This document shows, one piece after another, positions 43,501 to 52,743 of a DNA stretch of 64,000 nt; position 1 is the stretch's first letter; each line of letters begins with the position of its first letter. Made by a program: the position numbers and the translations under genes. The notes below the pieces were generated by a model. The model was given only the letters and a program-made list of their open reading frames with translations, did no database searches and had not been told where the DNA came from. Origin of the DNA: Serripes groenlandicus (taxonomy: Eukaryota > Mollusca > Bivalvia > Cardiida > Cardiidae); NCBI GenBank assembly GCA_031761405.1, contig JASEVX010000003.1:113835831-113899830 (forward strand), in the 5' to 3' direction.

Positions 43501-44971
43501 CCTCTGTCCGATTCCTCCAAGCCATGTTGATTGGTTGAAAAACATGGCCACCAGGGGGCAGGGCTGTTTTGCCTTTTTTGGCTATAGTGAAAAAAATCTT
43601 CTCAGACGAAAGTATCAGGCCTATTTTTAAATAATTTTGTAGAAATGTTCCTTGGGTGACACTATCAGATTCCACCAAGCAATACTTGTATTAGCTAACC
43701 TGACCACAAAATGAGTTGATGTGGTTGACTGTGTGGTTGGCATGACAAATCACATTGCAAAATCCAGGTGAGCAATCAAGGGCCATCATGACTCTCTTGT
43801 TTTAATATCTTGTATCTTGGTCTTGTTAGATCAACTTCAAATTTTGACTTTGTATTTTACACTTTTATTGATAGTCAATGCGGGGATGGTGAGACATATA
43901 ATAACGCGTAGTTCTTTTAGTTTTGATATCCCATGAGCAATTTCTAATTTTGCCACATTGTTTTTAGCTCACCTGAGCTTTGCTCAAGGTGAGTTATTGT
44001 GAACGCCTTTTGTCCGGCGTCCGGCGTCCGTCGTGCGTCGTGCGTCAACTTCTTCTCCTCAGTAACCTGTGGGTCAATTTGGATGAAACTTCACAGAAAG
44101 CATCCTCTCAATGACCTCACCAGAATTCCTTCAAATTTTTGGGATCCATGCAAAATTCTGGTTTCCATGGCAACGAAACCGAAAAAACTTCAAAATTTTT
44201 CTTCTCCCGAATTGGTTGGCAGATTTTCAAATAATTTTGTAGAAATGTTCCTTGGATGACCCTCTATCAGATTCCTTCAAGCCGTGTTGATTGGTCGAAA
44301 AACATGGCCGCCACGGGGGCGGGGCTATTTTGCCTTTTATGGCTATATTGAAAACTTAAAAAATCTTCTCCTCCATAAGTGTCAGGCCGATTTTCAAATA
44401 ATTTTGTAGAAATGTTCCTTGGGTGACCCTCTATCAGATTCCTTCAAGCAATGTTGATTGGTCGAAAAACATGGCCGCCAGGGGGCGGGGGCTATTTTGC
44501 CTTATATGGCCAAAGTATAAACTTAAAAAAATCTTCAACATCTTCTCCTCAGTAACCAGTGGGTCAATTGGGATGAAACTTCACAGAAAGCATCCTCTTA
44601 ATGACCTCACCAGAATTTCTTCAAATTTTTTGGGATCCATGCAGAATTCTTATTTCCATGGCAACGAAACGAAAAAAACTTCAAAATTCTTCTTCTCCCA
44701 AACTGGTTGGCAGATTTTCAAATAATTTTGTAGAAATGTTCCTTGGATGACCCTCTACCAGATTCCTTCAAGCCATGTTGATTGGTAAAAAAACATGGCC
44801 GCCAGGGGGGCGGGGCTATTTTGCCTTATATGGCTATAGTGAAAACTTAAAAAATCTTCTCCTCCGAAAGTGTCAGGCTGATTTTCAAATGATTTTGTAG
44901 AAATGTTCCTTGGGTGACCCTCTATCAGATTCCCTTGAAGCCATGTTGATTGGTCGATAAACATGGCCGCC

Positions 44972-45002
<31 letters not shown>

Positions 45003-48000
45003 GGGGCTATTTTGCCTTATATGGCTATAGTGCAAACTTAAAAAATCTTCTTCTCCAAAAGTGTCGGCCCGATTTTCAAATAATTTTGTAGAAATGTTCC
45101 TTGGATGACCCACTTTCAGATTCCTTCAAGCCATGTTGATTGGTCAAAAAACATGGCCACCAGTAGGCAGGGCTATTTTGCATTATATGGCTATAGTGAA
45201 AACTTAAAAAATCTTCTCCTCCAAAAGTATCTGGCCGATTTTCAAATAATTTTGTAGAAATGTTCCTAGGGTGACCCTCTATCAGATTCCTTCAAGCCAA
45301 GTTGATTGGTCGGAAACTATGGCTGCCAGGGGGCGAGGCTTATATAGCTAAAGTGAAAAAAAATAAAAAATCAGGTGAGCGATTCAAGGGCCATCATGGC
45401 CCTCTTGTTTACTTTTTTGTGCATGTCAGAGTTATGGGAGTTGGTAAGAAACATTGCATGATTTAAATACAATAAAGCTTTAAGCAAAAGTATGACCATT
45501 TTCTTACTTTAGAAAGTGATGTTCTAATTGGGATTCCTTAGCACTGACTTAGCACTCTCCGTTACTTCATTAGGCATCCGCTGTGGTCGAGTGGTTAGCG
45601 TCGGGGATTTTGAAACCGGGTGTCCCGGGTTCGATCCCCAGTCGCGGCACTACAGTCATGGTGGAGTGCCCTTGGGCAAGGCACATTTTCTAGCCTAGTA
45701 CTGGTTTGTTTACCCAGGGATCATGAATAATTAAATTTAATTGCGCGCTAAATGACCTTAGCTGTCGATGCGCCATAAAACAATATACATTCATTACTTC
45801 ATTAGGCATTGCATTGAAACCTATCTATGGGCTCAAAAGTCAGTTCCTGGACAAAGTCCCATATCTCTGACTTACATTTAAGCAGAATTGAGATTTGGTT
45901 TCAGGCCATGCTTAATAACTACAAGGGGCATTGAATTGAAACTGTCTTTTGTGGGTTTAAAGGTACATAATGTACTTGAAGTTATCCCTCTAGAATTGAT
46001 GTTGATTTATCAAAATTTAAAAACAAAATTTTATTAATTAACAACTGAATGGTTGCTTTCATTTTCTCATTTTCATCATATTACATTTCAGAGGAATATG
46101 GCAAAGCCCCACTAGAGGTAAGAAATTGATTATAATTTTCCCCCCACCATTGGCCGTAGAGATATTGGTTAGGCGTCGTCAGCCTATCTAGTCTTCCGTC
46201 CAGAGCCATATCTAAGGCATGGTCAGATGGATTTGCATAAAAATATATGGAAATCTTAACCACTATAGGGAAATGTCACACAGCAAGTTTCACCAAGACT
46301 TCCTCAAAAACACTAGAGTTATTCCCATTTAAACTTATATTGTATATGTACTGTATACTCCATAAATTACATGGAAAGGGACATAACCCCACTTTGAAAA
46401 CTAGTTTAGTTTAAAACAAGATGTCTCCCTTTTATCAATGGTCTATCTCAATTTCATTATAAAACATTATAGAGGCTTATTGTAATCAATTACCTTAAAA
46501 GTTATGGAGGTCACATTTTAAGCTCACCACTTTGTGCTCAAGGTGAGTTTTTGTGATCGCCTTTNNNNNNNNNNNNNNNNNNNNNNNNNNNNNNNNNNNN
46601 NNNNNNNNNNNNNNNNNNNNNNNNNNNNNNNNNNNNNNNNNNNNNNNNNNNNNNNNNNNNNNNNNNNNNNNNNNNNNNNNNNNNNNNNNNNNNNNNNNNN
46701 NNNNNNNNNNNNNNNNNNNNNNNNNNNNNNNNNNNNNNNNNNNNNNNNNNNNNNNNNNNNNNNNGCACTATTTTTAGTGATATAAAACTACCATTATTCA
46801 TTGTCTGTTTCAGAGAGTGCCATTCTAGTTGACTTAATCCACAGCTTGATGGAGGTTTTGAGTGACTGTGATCTAGTGGCACAGTATAATGTCATAAAAT
46901 GGAAGTATTTACTAATGAATGAGAGGGATCACAAAGGACATCCTGTTCCAGAACTGCTTCGACAGGCGTCAGAAAATGGTATTGATTTGATTTCTATATT
47001 TGAGATGTGCACTGCAAAAATCAGGCATTTTCAAAGGAGACAACTCTGTAACCCTTTAACATATATATATATAGAAGCATTTTGACTACTCTGCTGCAGA
47101 CGACATTTGAAAACATTGTGACAAAACAAAAGTTGTTCATGTTTCTGAGCTTATGCACTCAAAGTGTTACCAGAGTCTTCACAGTTCACATGAATATCAA
47201 TTAACCCTTTCCCACATACAACAAGTCTTTACAATTCACATGAATATCAAATAACCCATTCCCACATACAACAAGTCTTTACAGTTCACATGAATATCAA
47301 ATAACCCATTCCCACATACAACAAGTCTTTACAGTTCACATGAATATCAATTAACCCATTCCCACATACAACAAGTCTTTACAGTTCACATGAATATCAA
47401 ATAACCCATTCCCACATACAACAAGTCTTTACAGTTCACATGAATATCAAATAACCCATTCCCACATACAACAAGTCTTTACAGTTCACATGAATATCAA
47501 TTAACCCATTCCCACATACAGCAAGTCTTTACAGTTCACATGAATATCAAATAACCCATTCCCACATACAACAAGTCTTTACAGTTCACATGAATATCAA
47601 ATAACCCATTCCCACATACAACAAGTCTTTACAGTTCACATGAATATCAATTAACCCATTCCCACATACAGCAAGTCTTTACAGTTCACATGAATATCAA
47701 TTAACCCATACCCACATACAACAAATCATATTTTGTCAAAAAATAGAAAATCTCTATAATTGAATGGATAACCTATGACTAAAAGTGGAAAACATTGTGG
47801 CAAAAGGAGAAATTGCTCGTTTTGAGCAATTTCTTCTTTTGTCACTATGTTTTCTAAAAGCCGTCTGCTGCAGAGGCGTAAAGCGTTTATATGAGGGAAA
47901 GCGCTAAGACTCTATTAACCCATTCCCACATACAACAAATCTACAGCAGACGACTTTGAAAACAGTGACAAAAACCTGAAAAATCTCCATAAAAGATAGC

Positions 48001-49430
48001 TTAATTGTTAAATAAAGTTGGAAACATTGTGGCCAAAGGAGAAATTGCTCATCATGAGCAATTTCACCTTTGGCAACAATGTTTTCAAAAGTCGTCTGCT
48101 GCTATTGCGTTAAAGGTGGGAAAGGGTTAAACTGAGTTATTACAAACACTTTAAAAATGTAATCCTAGCTTCCGAGATGTAACAAGACAACTGTGCAATT
48201 TACGTGTCTCACTTCTATTTTAGATTTCACAGAGTTTTGTAAGTGGAGAGAGGATTTTTTCAAGAACTGTAACAAAGAAGGTTCAAGTAAGTTTTGTCTC
48301 TTCATGTACTTGTCCTTGTAACAAACTTTTTTTCTTTTTCTTTTTCTCACAATGTGTTCAGATATTTATTGAGATTAAAATTCTATTTGTCTGGATTTGC
48401 CAAGCACTTTTAACTTCTATTTGAATATCACAGCATGTTTTACTTAACTCTTTCAGTGTTGCATTCCCAAAAGTAGAACCGAACCCAACCTCCATTTTCC
48501 ATGTAATTAAAGTTTTGGGATATTTTGATACCTTAAAGGCAAACAATGCTGATTTCAGCTGAGACAGCTTATAACGAGCTGACTCCCCTAAATCTGTATT
48601 GTTTTCACCATTTCCCTCATACGACAATTCTGCAGCAGACGACTTTGAACATATTTTGTCAAAAAATAGAAAATCTCTATAATTGAATGATTAACCTATG
48701 ACTAAAAGTGGAAAACATTGTGAAAAAGGAGAAATTGCTCGTCTTGAGCAATTTCTTCTTTTGTCACTATGTTTTCAAAAAGCTGTCTGCTGCAGAGGCA
48801 TCAGAAAGCGTCTATATGAGGGAAAGGGTTAACAGAAATACTGTTGAAAGCTGCGTCAAACACCATTTCAAAACTAAAATGTATTATTTACTTTTAGATG
48901 TTGTTGTGATGGACGAGGCGCAAGAGAAACCTGTCAAGGTTATAGCTCACTACACGTATGAGGCGAGTTACTCGGCAGACAATGCGCGGAAAAAGAGTGA
49001 TCCTACTAAACACATTAACCCTTCTGTATTTCACAACAAACCCGGTCCTAAATCATTCATGAACCGAGAAGCTACAAATGTGACAGAAATTGTTCGAGTC
49101 ATGCCTCCTAAAAATGCTATCATAGTTCAATCTCTCCCCAGACAGAAAAAGCGTACAGTTCGAAATGATGGAAAGTACTTTGGCATAAATCACAGTGAAT
49201 GTGTAAACTATGCATCTAAGAGAAAAGACACGGTAGAAGAAATGCGAGCGAACACAACAGCCATAACTCATAATGTGGAAGGGGAAAGTTATGACACCTG
49301 GCTAGCTAGAAAGAGGAAGTATGAAGACATGAATATAAAGAAAGACAGTAAAAAGGAAGTGAAAAAACCCAGATTATATTCCTTAAACCCTTTATGTCTC
49401 CCAATCAGTTTGTTAGATATAGATTCATGA
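34465..49430 (+). CDS. SNAPC2: SNAPC2-like protein (snRNA-activating protein complex subunit 2), seven visible coding exons
   Basis: SNAPC2 (SNAP45) is a subunit of the complex that binds the proximal sequence element of snRNA genes in the nucleus. Exons: 34465-34529, 35357-35417, 42271-42358, 46092-46117, 46816-46978 (or from 46814), 48224-48286, 48898-49430. The N-terminus, WKVTEKRKLARLLNIYPLDA then YENIAQHFPKKSTEEVKDYI, is a single SANT/Myb-like unit. Exon 5, SAILVDLIHSLMEVLSDCDL, and the C-terminal SLNPLCLPISLL resemble the conserved blocks I recall from vertebrate SNAPC2. The start ATG has an in-frame TAA 12 bases upstream. Visible exons give about 332 residues if exon 4 joins exon 5 directly. 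An exon may be lost in the assembly gap at 46565-46764. The assignment rests on motif order, not on a database search. Confidence 0.68.
34736..34965. mobile_element. MITE family A
   Basis: ttaaccctttccctcatacg ... tatgaaggaaagggttaa, centre AATTGCTCGTTTTGAGCAATT; in intron 1 of the SNAPC2-like gene. Confidence 0.87.
35357..35417 (+). CDS. SNAPC2: SNAPC2-like exon 2 (SANT helices 2-3)
   Basis: 61 bp after gtgtttcag, donor gtatgt. Phase matches exon 1. Encodes YPLDAYENIAQHFPKKSTEE, the helix-turn-helix part of the SANT-like motif. Confidence 0.8.
36303..37906 (+). mobile_element. Pearl/HINE-like element, family d, second copy inside the first
   Basis: Head agcttgactatttgaagaat; several core units; end agtcgagcatgctgtcttgc, gacaactcttgat. 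Inserted in the T run of a core unit: caaattcatttt before, tttcaaaacc after. Confidence 0.7.
36659..37122 (+). mobile_element. Pearl/HINE-like element, family f
   Basis: Head cctgcgtagcatggtatgca, spacer gtccggcgtctgtctgtcca, two core units of about 166 bp (aactttttttctactcaaag; ataatcaaaatctttttata), 3' hairpin GTGCTCCGGGGAGCAC then tccattctagttt. Distinct core and end from families a-d but the same plan. Confidence 0.7.
38072..38507 (+). mobile_element. Pearl/HINE-like element, family c, short copy
   Basis: Head hairpin agctcaccagagcacaaagt then gctcaaagtgag, spacer tccgtcgttcgtcgtcaac, about 1.5 core units (taggccaagttcgaa), 3' end ggtgagcgattccagggcct, catggcccacttgtt. Confidence 0.85.
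38700..38940. mobile_element. Hairpin MITE, family B, second copy
   Basis: 241 bp, highly similar to 1031-1273 across its length; 22-bp terminal repeat with one mismatch; same central palindrome. Confidence 0.9.
39668..39725. mobile_element. MITE family A, left end only
   Basis: ttaaccctttcccacataca, ctgcagcagacgacttcgaa, then unrelated sequence. Confidence 0.7.
40372..40383. promoter_or_regulatory. 12-bp palindromic E-box GGTCACGTGACC
   Basis: Perfect palindrome around CACGTG, as bound by MITF/TFE and USF-type bHLH-zip factors. It lies within an intron; a local promoter is only a guess. Confidence 0.3.
40739..41128 (+). mobile_element. Pearl-like family a core, headless
   Basis: Two and a half 167-bp core units (gaaatgttccttggatgacc; cgaaaaacatggctgccagt) without head or 3' hairpin. 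Confidence 0.75.
41136..42270. other. Intron of the SNAPC2-like gene, no feature seen
   Basis: Unassigned sequence up to exon 3. Confidence 0.4.
42271..42358 (+). CDS. SNAPC2: SNAPC2-like exon 3
   Basis: 88 bp after ttgttttcag, donor gtaagtt. Encodes VKDYIKKMIYSTQTYVRLQK then NKSKKVTED: the end of the SANT unit followed by a basic stretch. Ends in phase 1. Confidence 0.8.
42779..43803 (+). mobile_element. Pearl/HINE-like element, family a
   Basis: Head agctcgcctgaggtattgtg (hairpin partly deleted), about five core units, end ccaggtgagcaatcaagggc, catcatgactctcttgtt. Confidence 0.8.
43966..45410 (+). mobile_element. Pearl/HINE-like element, family a, longest copy
   Basis: Head hairpin agctcacctgagctttgctc then aaggtgag; spacer with tccggcgtccggcgtccgtc; head segment repeated a second time at about 44536-44720 (cagtaaccagtgggtcaatt); core units at 44243, 44410, 44734, 44901, 45092, 45258 (spacing 166-167 bp, one stretched by a G run); end ggtgagcgattcaagggcca, catggccctcttgtt. 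Confidence 0.9.
44973..45001 (+). repeat. Run of 29 G
   Basis: Uninterrupted G run followed by CGGGGC, an expansion of the ggggg in the family a core (gccagggggcggggct). Length may be inexact in the assembly. Confidence 0.9.
45566..45800 (+). mobile_element. tRNA-derived SINE, first family, best copy
   Basis: Head ggcatccgctgtggtcgagt, ggttagcgtcggggatt, B box GGTTCGATCCC, closing tcgcggca that pairs with ccgctg: a tRNA-like 5' end of about 75 bp. Body ggtggagtgcccttgggcaa, ctagtactggtttgtttacc. Its tail (gcgcgctaaatgaccttagc) differs from the copy at 34041. Confidence 0.85.
45801..46091. other. Intron, decayed family d core text
   Basis: Phrases such as cattgcattgaaacctatct resemble family d core; otherwise unassigned. 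Confidence 0.35.
46092..46117 (+). CDS. SNAPC2: SNAPC2-like exon 4, a 26-nt microexon
   Basis: 26 bp between ttacatttcag and gtaagaa. Completes a Glu codon and adds EYGKAPLE. Phase 1 in, phase 0 out. The A-P-[LI]-E end matches the start of a conserved block in vertebrate SNAPC2 that continues with a Trp-containing segment not seen here. Confidence 0.65.
46521..46564 (+). mobile_element. Pearl/HINE-like element head, cut by the assembly gap
   Basis: agctcaccactttgtgctca then aggtgagtttttgtgatcgcc, then N. The right edge of the gap shows no matching tail. Confidence 0.7.
46565..46764. other. Assembly gap (200 N)
   Basis: Exactly 200 N, probably a fixed-size placeholder. It begins inside the head of a pearl-like element (46521-46564) and ends 51 bp before SNAPC2-like exon 5. 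Confidence 0.99.
46816..46978 (+). CDS. SNAPC2: SNAPC2-like exon 5 (conserved helical block)
   Basis: Encodes SAILVDLIHSLMEVLSDCDL and VAQYNVIKWKYLLMNERDHK to LLRQASEN. The acceptor is a tandem cag/ag: start at 46816 keeps phase 0 with exon 4, start at 46814 needs an extra upstream exon. Donor at 46979 (GGTATT) is weak but the phase fits exon 6. Confidence 0.72.
47049..47125. mobile_element. MITE family A, left part
   Basis: gtaaccctttaacata, ctctgctgcagacgacattt, aaaacattgtgacaaaa; the rest is replaced by the minisatellite. Confidence 0.6.
47176..47725 (+). repeat. Minisatellite, 11 units of exactly 50 bp, derived from a MITE end
   Basis: Unit tctttacagttcacatgaat, atcaaataacccattccc, acatacaacaag. 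The second half is the left end of MITE family A. Units are nearly identical. The variable base before 'taaccc' runs t a a t a a t a a t t, and g in 'gcaag' marks units 7 and 10, so units have been copied in threes (150 bp). Confidence 0.95.
47700..47910. mobile_element. MITE family A fused to the end of the minisatellite
   Basis: The last unit runs on into attttgtcaaaaaatagaaa, the centre AATTGCTCGTTTTGAGCAATT and the right end gagggaaagcgctaa. This is the probable parent copy. Confidence 0.8.
47915..48130. mobile_element. MITE family A
   Basis: ttaacccattcccacata ... aggtgggaaagggttaa, centre AATTGCTCATCATGAGCAATT; five bases after the previous copy. Confidence 0.87.
48224..48286 (+). CDS. 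SNAPC2: SNAPC2-like exon 6
   Basis: 63 bp after ctattttag, donor gtaagt. Encodes DFTEFCKWREDFFKNCNKEG plus S. Phase 1 in and out. Confidence 0.75.
48604..48832. mobile_element. MITE family A, next to the last SNAPC2-like exon
   Basis: ttcaccatttccctcatacg ... tatgagggaaagggttaa, centre AATTGCTCGTCTTGAGCAATT. Ends 65 bp before the exon. Confidence 0.85.
48898..49430 (+). CDS. SNAPC2: SNAPC2-like last exon
   Basis: Starts after acttttag in phase with exon 6; TGA at 49428-49430. Encodes a polar, basic region (DEAQEKPVKVIAHYTYEA through RKRKYEDMNIKKDSKKEVKK) ending PRLYSLNPLCLPISLLDIDS. The open frame runs upstream through a MITE to 48708, but that part is outside the exon. Only this exon is long enough to stand out by length. 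Confidence 0.82.
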
Positions 49431-49483
49431 AACATTCTACCTTTTCCCGTAAAGTTACTGATCTGCCGTAATCTTCAAATTTA

Positions 49484-49489
49484 AATAAA
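49484..49489 (+). promoter_or_regulatory. Polyadenylation signal of the SNAPC2-like gene
   Basis: AATAAA 54 bp after the stop codon, followed by AT-rich sequence; right place and strand for the 3' end. Confidence 0.65.
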
Positions 49490-49767
49490 ATATTAACAAA
49501 AACTTAAGTTGATGTCATGTTTTCTTATTTAATTTTCAAAAGAAACAATGTTGCATGTCTATCAAAATAATAAATTAGATTTTTAGCTTGTCTGTTTTTC
49601 AAGTAAAAAAGTCAAGGCTATTGTGATACCCTTGGTGTCGTTGTCACAACACTTTAACCTTTCTTGGTACACATGTTCCTAGGAAAAATACCCATGTCTA
49701 TACCAAGTCACATAACTCATAATAATCAATTTGAGGAAACTTTAAATTTTTACCCAGGTTTTTTTGC

Positions 49768-49997
49768 TTAACCCTTTCCCTCATACGACCATTCTGCAGC
49801 AGACGACTTTGAACGTATTTTGTCAAAACATAGAAAATATCCATAATTGAATGGATAACCTATGACTAAAAGTGGAAAACATTGTGGCAAAAGGAGAAAT
49901 TGCACGTTTTGTGCAATTTCTTCTTTTGTCACTATGTTTTCAAAAAGCCGTCTGCTGCAGAGGCGTCAGAAAGCGTCTATATGAGGGAAAGGGTTAA
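49768..49997. mobile_element. MITE family A
   Basis: ttaaccctttccctcatacg ... tatgagggaaagggttaa, centre AATTGCACGTTTTGTGCAATT; terminal TTAA intact and little decay. Confidence 0.9.
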
Positions 49998-50803
49998 ATA
50001 TGCAAGTGATGGGTTCCCGATGGTCCATTTTACGCATATTATATAAGGTGTCACTGATAATCCTTGCTTTAGGTTATAAAAGCGTTACGATACAATACGA
50101 TTGTCTAGTTTCAAAACGCCGTAACTTCCTCTTGTAAAACATGTAGTTGCGGCTTTTTAGAATGAAACATCAATCAGCCAATCCATTGTTTTGACAGTGT
50201 AATTATGTTGATTAGCAATGTGGTACTGGGAACATTTCGTGCCTATTTTCATCAATATTTCGGTTACATGTATATACAGCAAGAGAAAAGTTAAATTGCT
50301 CCTGATGGGCAGTTCAACATTAATACTCTAAAAACAAACTTCACCCTGTCGGATTTGTTACGTTTTGAAAAGATTTGAGAATTGGGAACTTTTCAAGTAT
50401 TTCTGTTGTTTTACATGGTTATCAGAACCGAATCTTTTGTAAAAAATACATTAAGGAAGTGATAAATTAATTAAATATCTGAGCACTTTACCAACATATT
50501 TTTCACGAACATTCTTTTCATTCCAATTCTTCGGTTGAACGGATATGCAAATGCGAGTACTGGGAAATGAACAAAATAAGACAACAAAAAGATAACTTTT
50601 CGGCAAAAAAATTAATTTATTATCTCTTTGTAAGCAAAGCATGCACAAAAAGGTCGAATATTCGAATACTAATTTTCGTTTTGGTTGCCAATCCTAATTA
50701 TAACATACTCTTTAAGTTACAGTGATTTTATATAATTTTAATTTGCTCACCTGAGCACTATTGGATGAGCTTATGTGAGCACTTGCAATGCTTTATCGTT
50801 CTG
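49998..50803. other. Intergenic, no feature seen
   Basis: Unassigned AT-rich sequence downstream of the SNAPC2-like gene. Confidence 0.4.
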
Positions 50804-50860
50804 TTAACCCATTTCCCACATCCAACAAATCTGTAGCAGATGACTTTGAAAAAATAAGTG
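50804..50860. mobile_element. MITE family A, left end only
   Basis: ttaacccatttcccacatcc, ctgtagcagatgactttgaa, then lost. Confidence 0.6.
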
Positions 50861-50886
50861 ACTTGTGAAACATTTTTACGAATTTT

Positions 50887-51723
50887 AGCTCCACTGTCTG
50901 AAAGCCAGTCGAGCTTATGTCATGGCGAATTGTCCGTCGTGCATCCTTTAACTTTTTGCTTCAAACGACTTCTCCTCCCTAACCACTTGGCAATTTCGGA
51001 TGAAACTTCATAGGAAGCATCATCTCAAATTCTGGTTTCCATGGCAACCGAAAGAAAAAAAAAATAGTGTAAACTCAAAAAATCTTCTCCTCCAAAGGTG
51101 TCAGGCTGTTTCTCAATTAATTTTGTCAAAAACCATGGCCGCCAGAGGGTGGTGCTATTTTGCCCTACATGGCTATAGTGAAAACTTGAAAAATCTTCTC
51201 CTCTGAAAGTGTTTGGCCAATTTTTTTTTCTTTGTAGAAATGTTCCTTTGGAGACCCTCTATCAGATTCCTTCAAGACATGTTGATTGGTCGAAAAACAT
51301 GGCCGCCAGAGGGCGGGGCTATTTTGCTTTATATGCCTATTGTGAAAACTTAAAAAATCTTATCTTCCGAATATGTCAGGCCGATTTTCAAATAATTCAG
51401 AAGAAATGTTTCTTGGGTGAACCTCTATCAGATTCCTTCAAGCCAAGTTGATTGGTCAAAAAATATGACCGCCTTATATTTTGCCTTATATGGCTTTAGT
51501 GAAAACTTAAAAAATCTTCTCTTCCGAAAGTGTTTGGCCATTTTTCAAATCATTTTGTAGAAATGTTCCTTGGGAGACCCTCTATCAGTTTCCTTCAAGC
51601 CATGTTGATTGGTTGAAAAACATGGCCATCAGAGGGCGGGGCTATTTTGCCTTATGGCTGTTATGAGATTTAATTTTTGCCTAATGGCCATGGAGCGATA
51701 CTGGCCCTCTTGGGCCTCTTGTG
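50887..51723 (+). mobile_element. Pearl/HINE-like element, family a with a divergent head
   Basis: Head agctccactgtctgaaagcc, spacer tgtccgtcgtgcatcc, about four family a core units (gatcgaaa-like ggtcgaaaaacatggccgcc), end gagcgatactggccctcttg then ggcctcttgtg. The head resembles family d-type text but the core is family a, so it may be a recombinant. Confidence 0.75.
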
Positions 51724-52743
51724 TTTTTAGATCACCTGAGCCAAAGGCTCAAGGTGAGCTATTCTGATCACTTTTTGTCCGTCTTCCGTCGTCCGTCCGG
51801 CGTTAACTTTTAGCTTTAAACATCATCTCCTCCCAAACTCCAAGGACAATTTCCGTGAAACATCACAGGACTGTTCCTCTGGTTGGCCTCTTTCAAAGTT
51901 GTTCGAAGATTTAAATTCCATTGAGAACTTTGGTTGCTGCGGCATCAGAAATGGGGCAAAAGGTCCAAACTTTAAAAATCTTCTCCTCCGAATCTGCCTG
52001 TCAGATTCAAATATAATTTGGTAGAAATGTTCATTGGGTGACCCTCTATAAAAATTGCTCAAGCCATACTGATTGGTCGAAAAACATGGCAGTCATGCGG
52101 CATCAAAAAAGGGGCAAAATGACAAAATTTGAAAATTCAATTTTTAGCTCGTCTATTCGAAGAATATGAGAGCTTTACTACTCGCCCCGGCGTCGGCGTC
52201 TGGTTAAAGTTTTAGGGCAAGTTGGGATTTTCATTCATAAGTATTTGTGCTAGGGCTTTCATATTTGGAATATAGTTACATATTATACCTTTCTTCACAT
52301 TGAATGCTAAAGATGCTGAGTGTGACCTTCCTTTTGGGAAAAAAAACATGATTTTCGGGGGTTAAAGTTTTAGGGCAAGTTGGATTTTATTTATTTTTTC
52401 TCAATAAGTACTTGTGCTAGGGCTTTCATATTTGGAATATAATTACATCTAATACCTTTCTTTATATTGTACGCTGAAGATTCTGAGTTTTACCTTCTTT
52501 TTGGGGTAAAAGACATGATTTTGGGTGGTTAAAGTTTTAGGGAAAGTTGGCATTTTCATTTAATTTTTTAATTTTTCTCTATAAGAATTTGTGCTAGGGC
52601 TTTAATATTTAGAATATAGTTACATCTTATACCTTTCTTCACATTGAATGCTGAAGATGCTGAGTGTGACCTTCTTTTTGGGGTAAAAAACATGATTTTC
52701 GGTGGTTAAAGTTTTGGGGCAAGTAGGATTTTATTTTATTTTT

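Noticed and set aside
43357..45113. Several frames with 'GHPRNISTKLFENRPDTFGE' peptides
   Set aside because: Translations of the 167-bp pearl-like core on the minus strand.
45572..45650. tRNA gene (A box, B box GGTTCGATCCC, pairing ends)
   Set aside because: It is followed by the SINE body and recurs at 15649, 34041 and 28851 with the same body, so it is the head of a SINE.
47176..47725. CRISPR-like array
   Set aside because: Direct repeats without unique spacers, in a eukaryotic intron; a minisatellite.
48708..48897. 240-residue protein starting at 48708
   Set aside because: Its first 63 residues are MITE and intron; the acceptor at 48897 matches the phase of exon 6.
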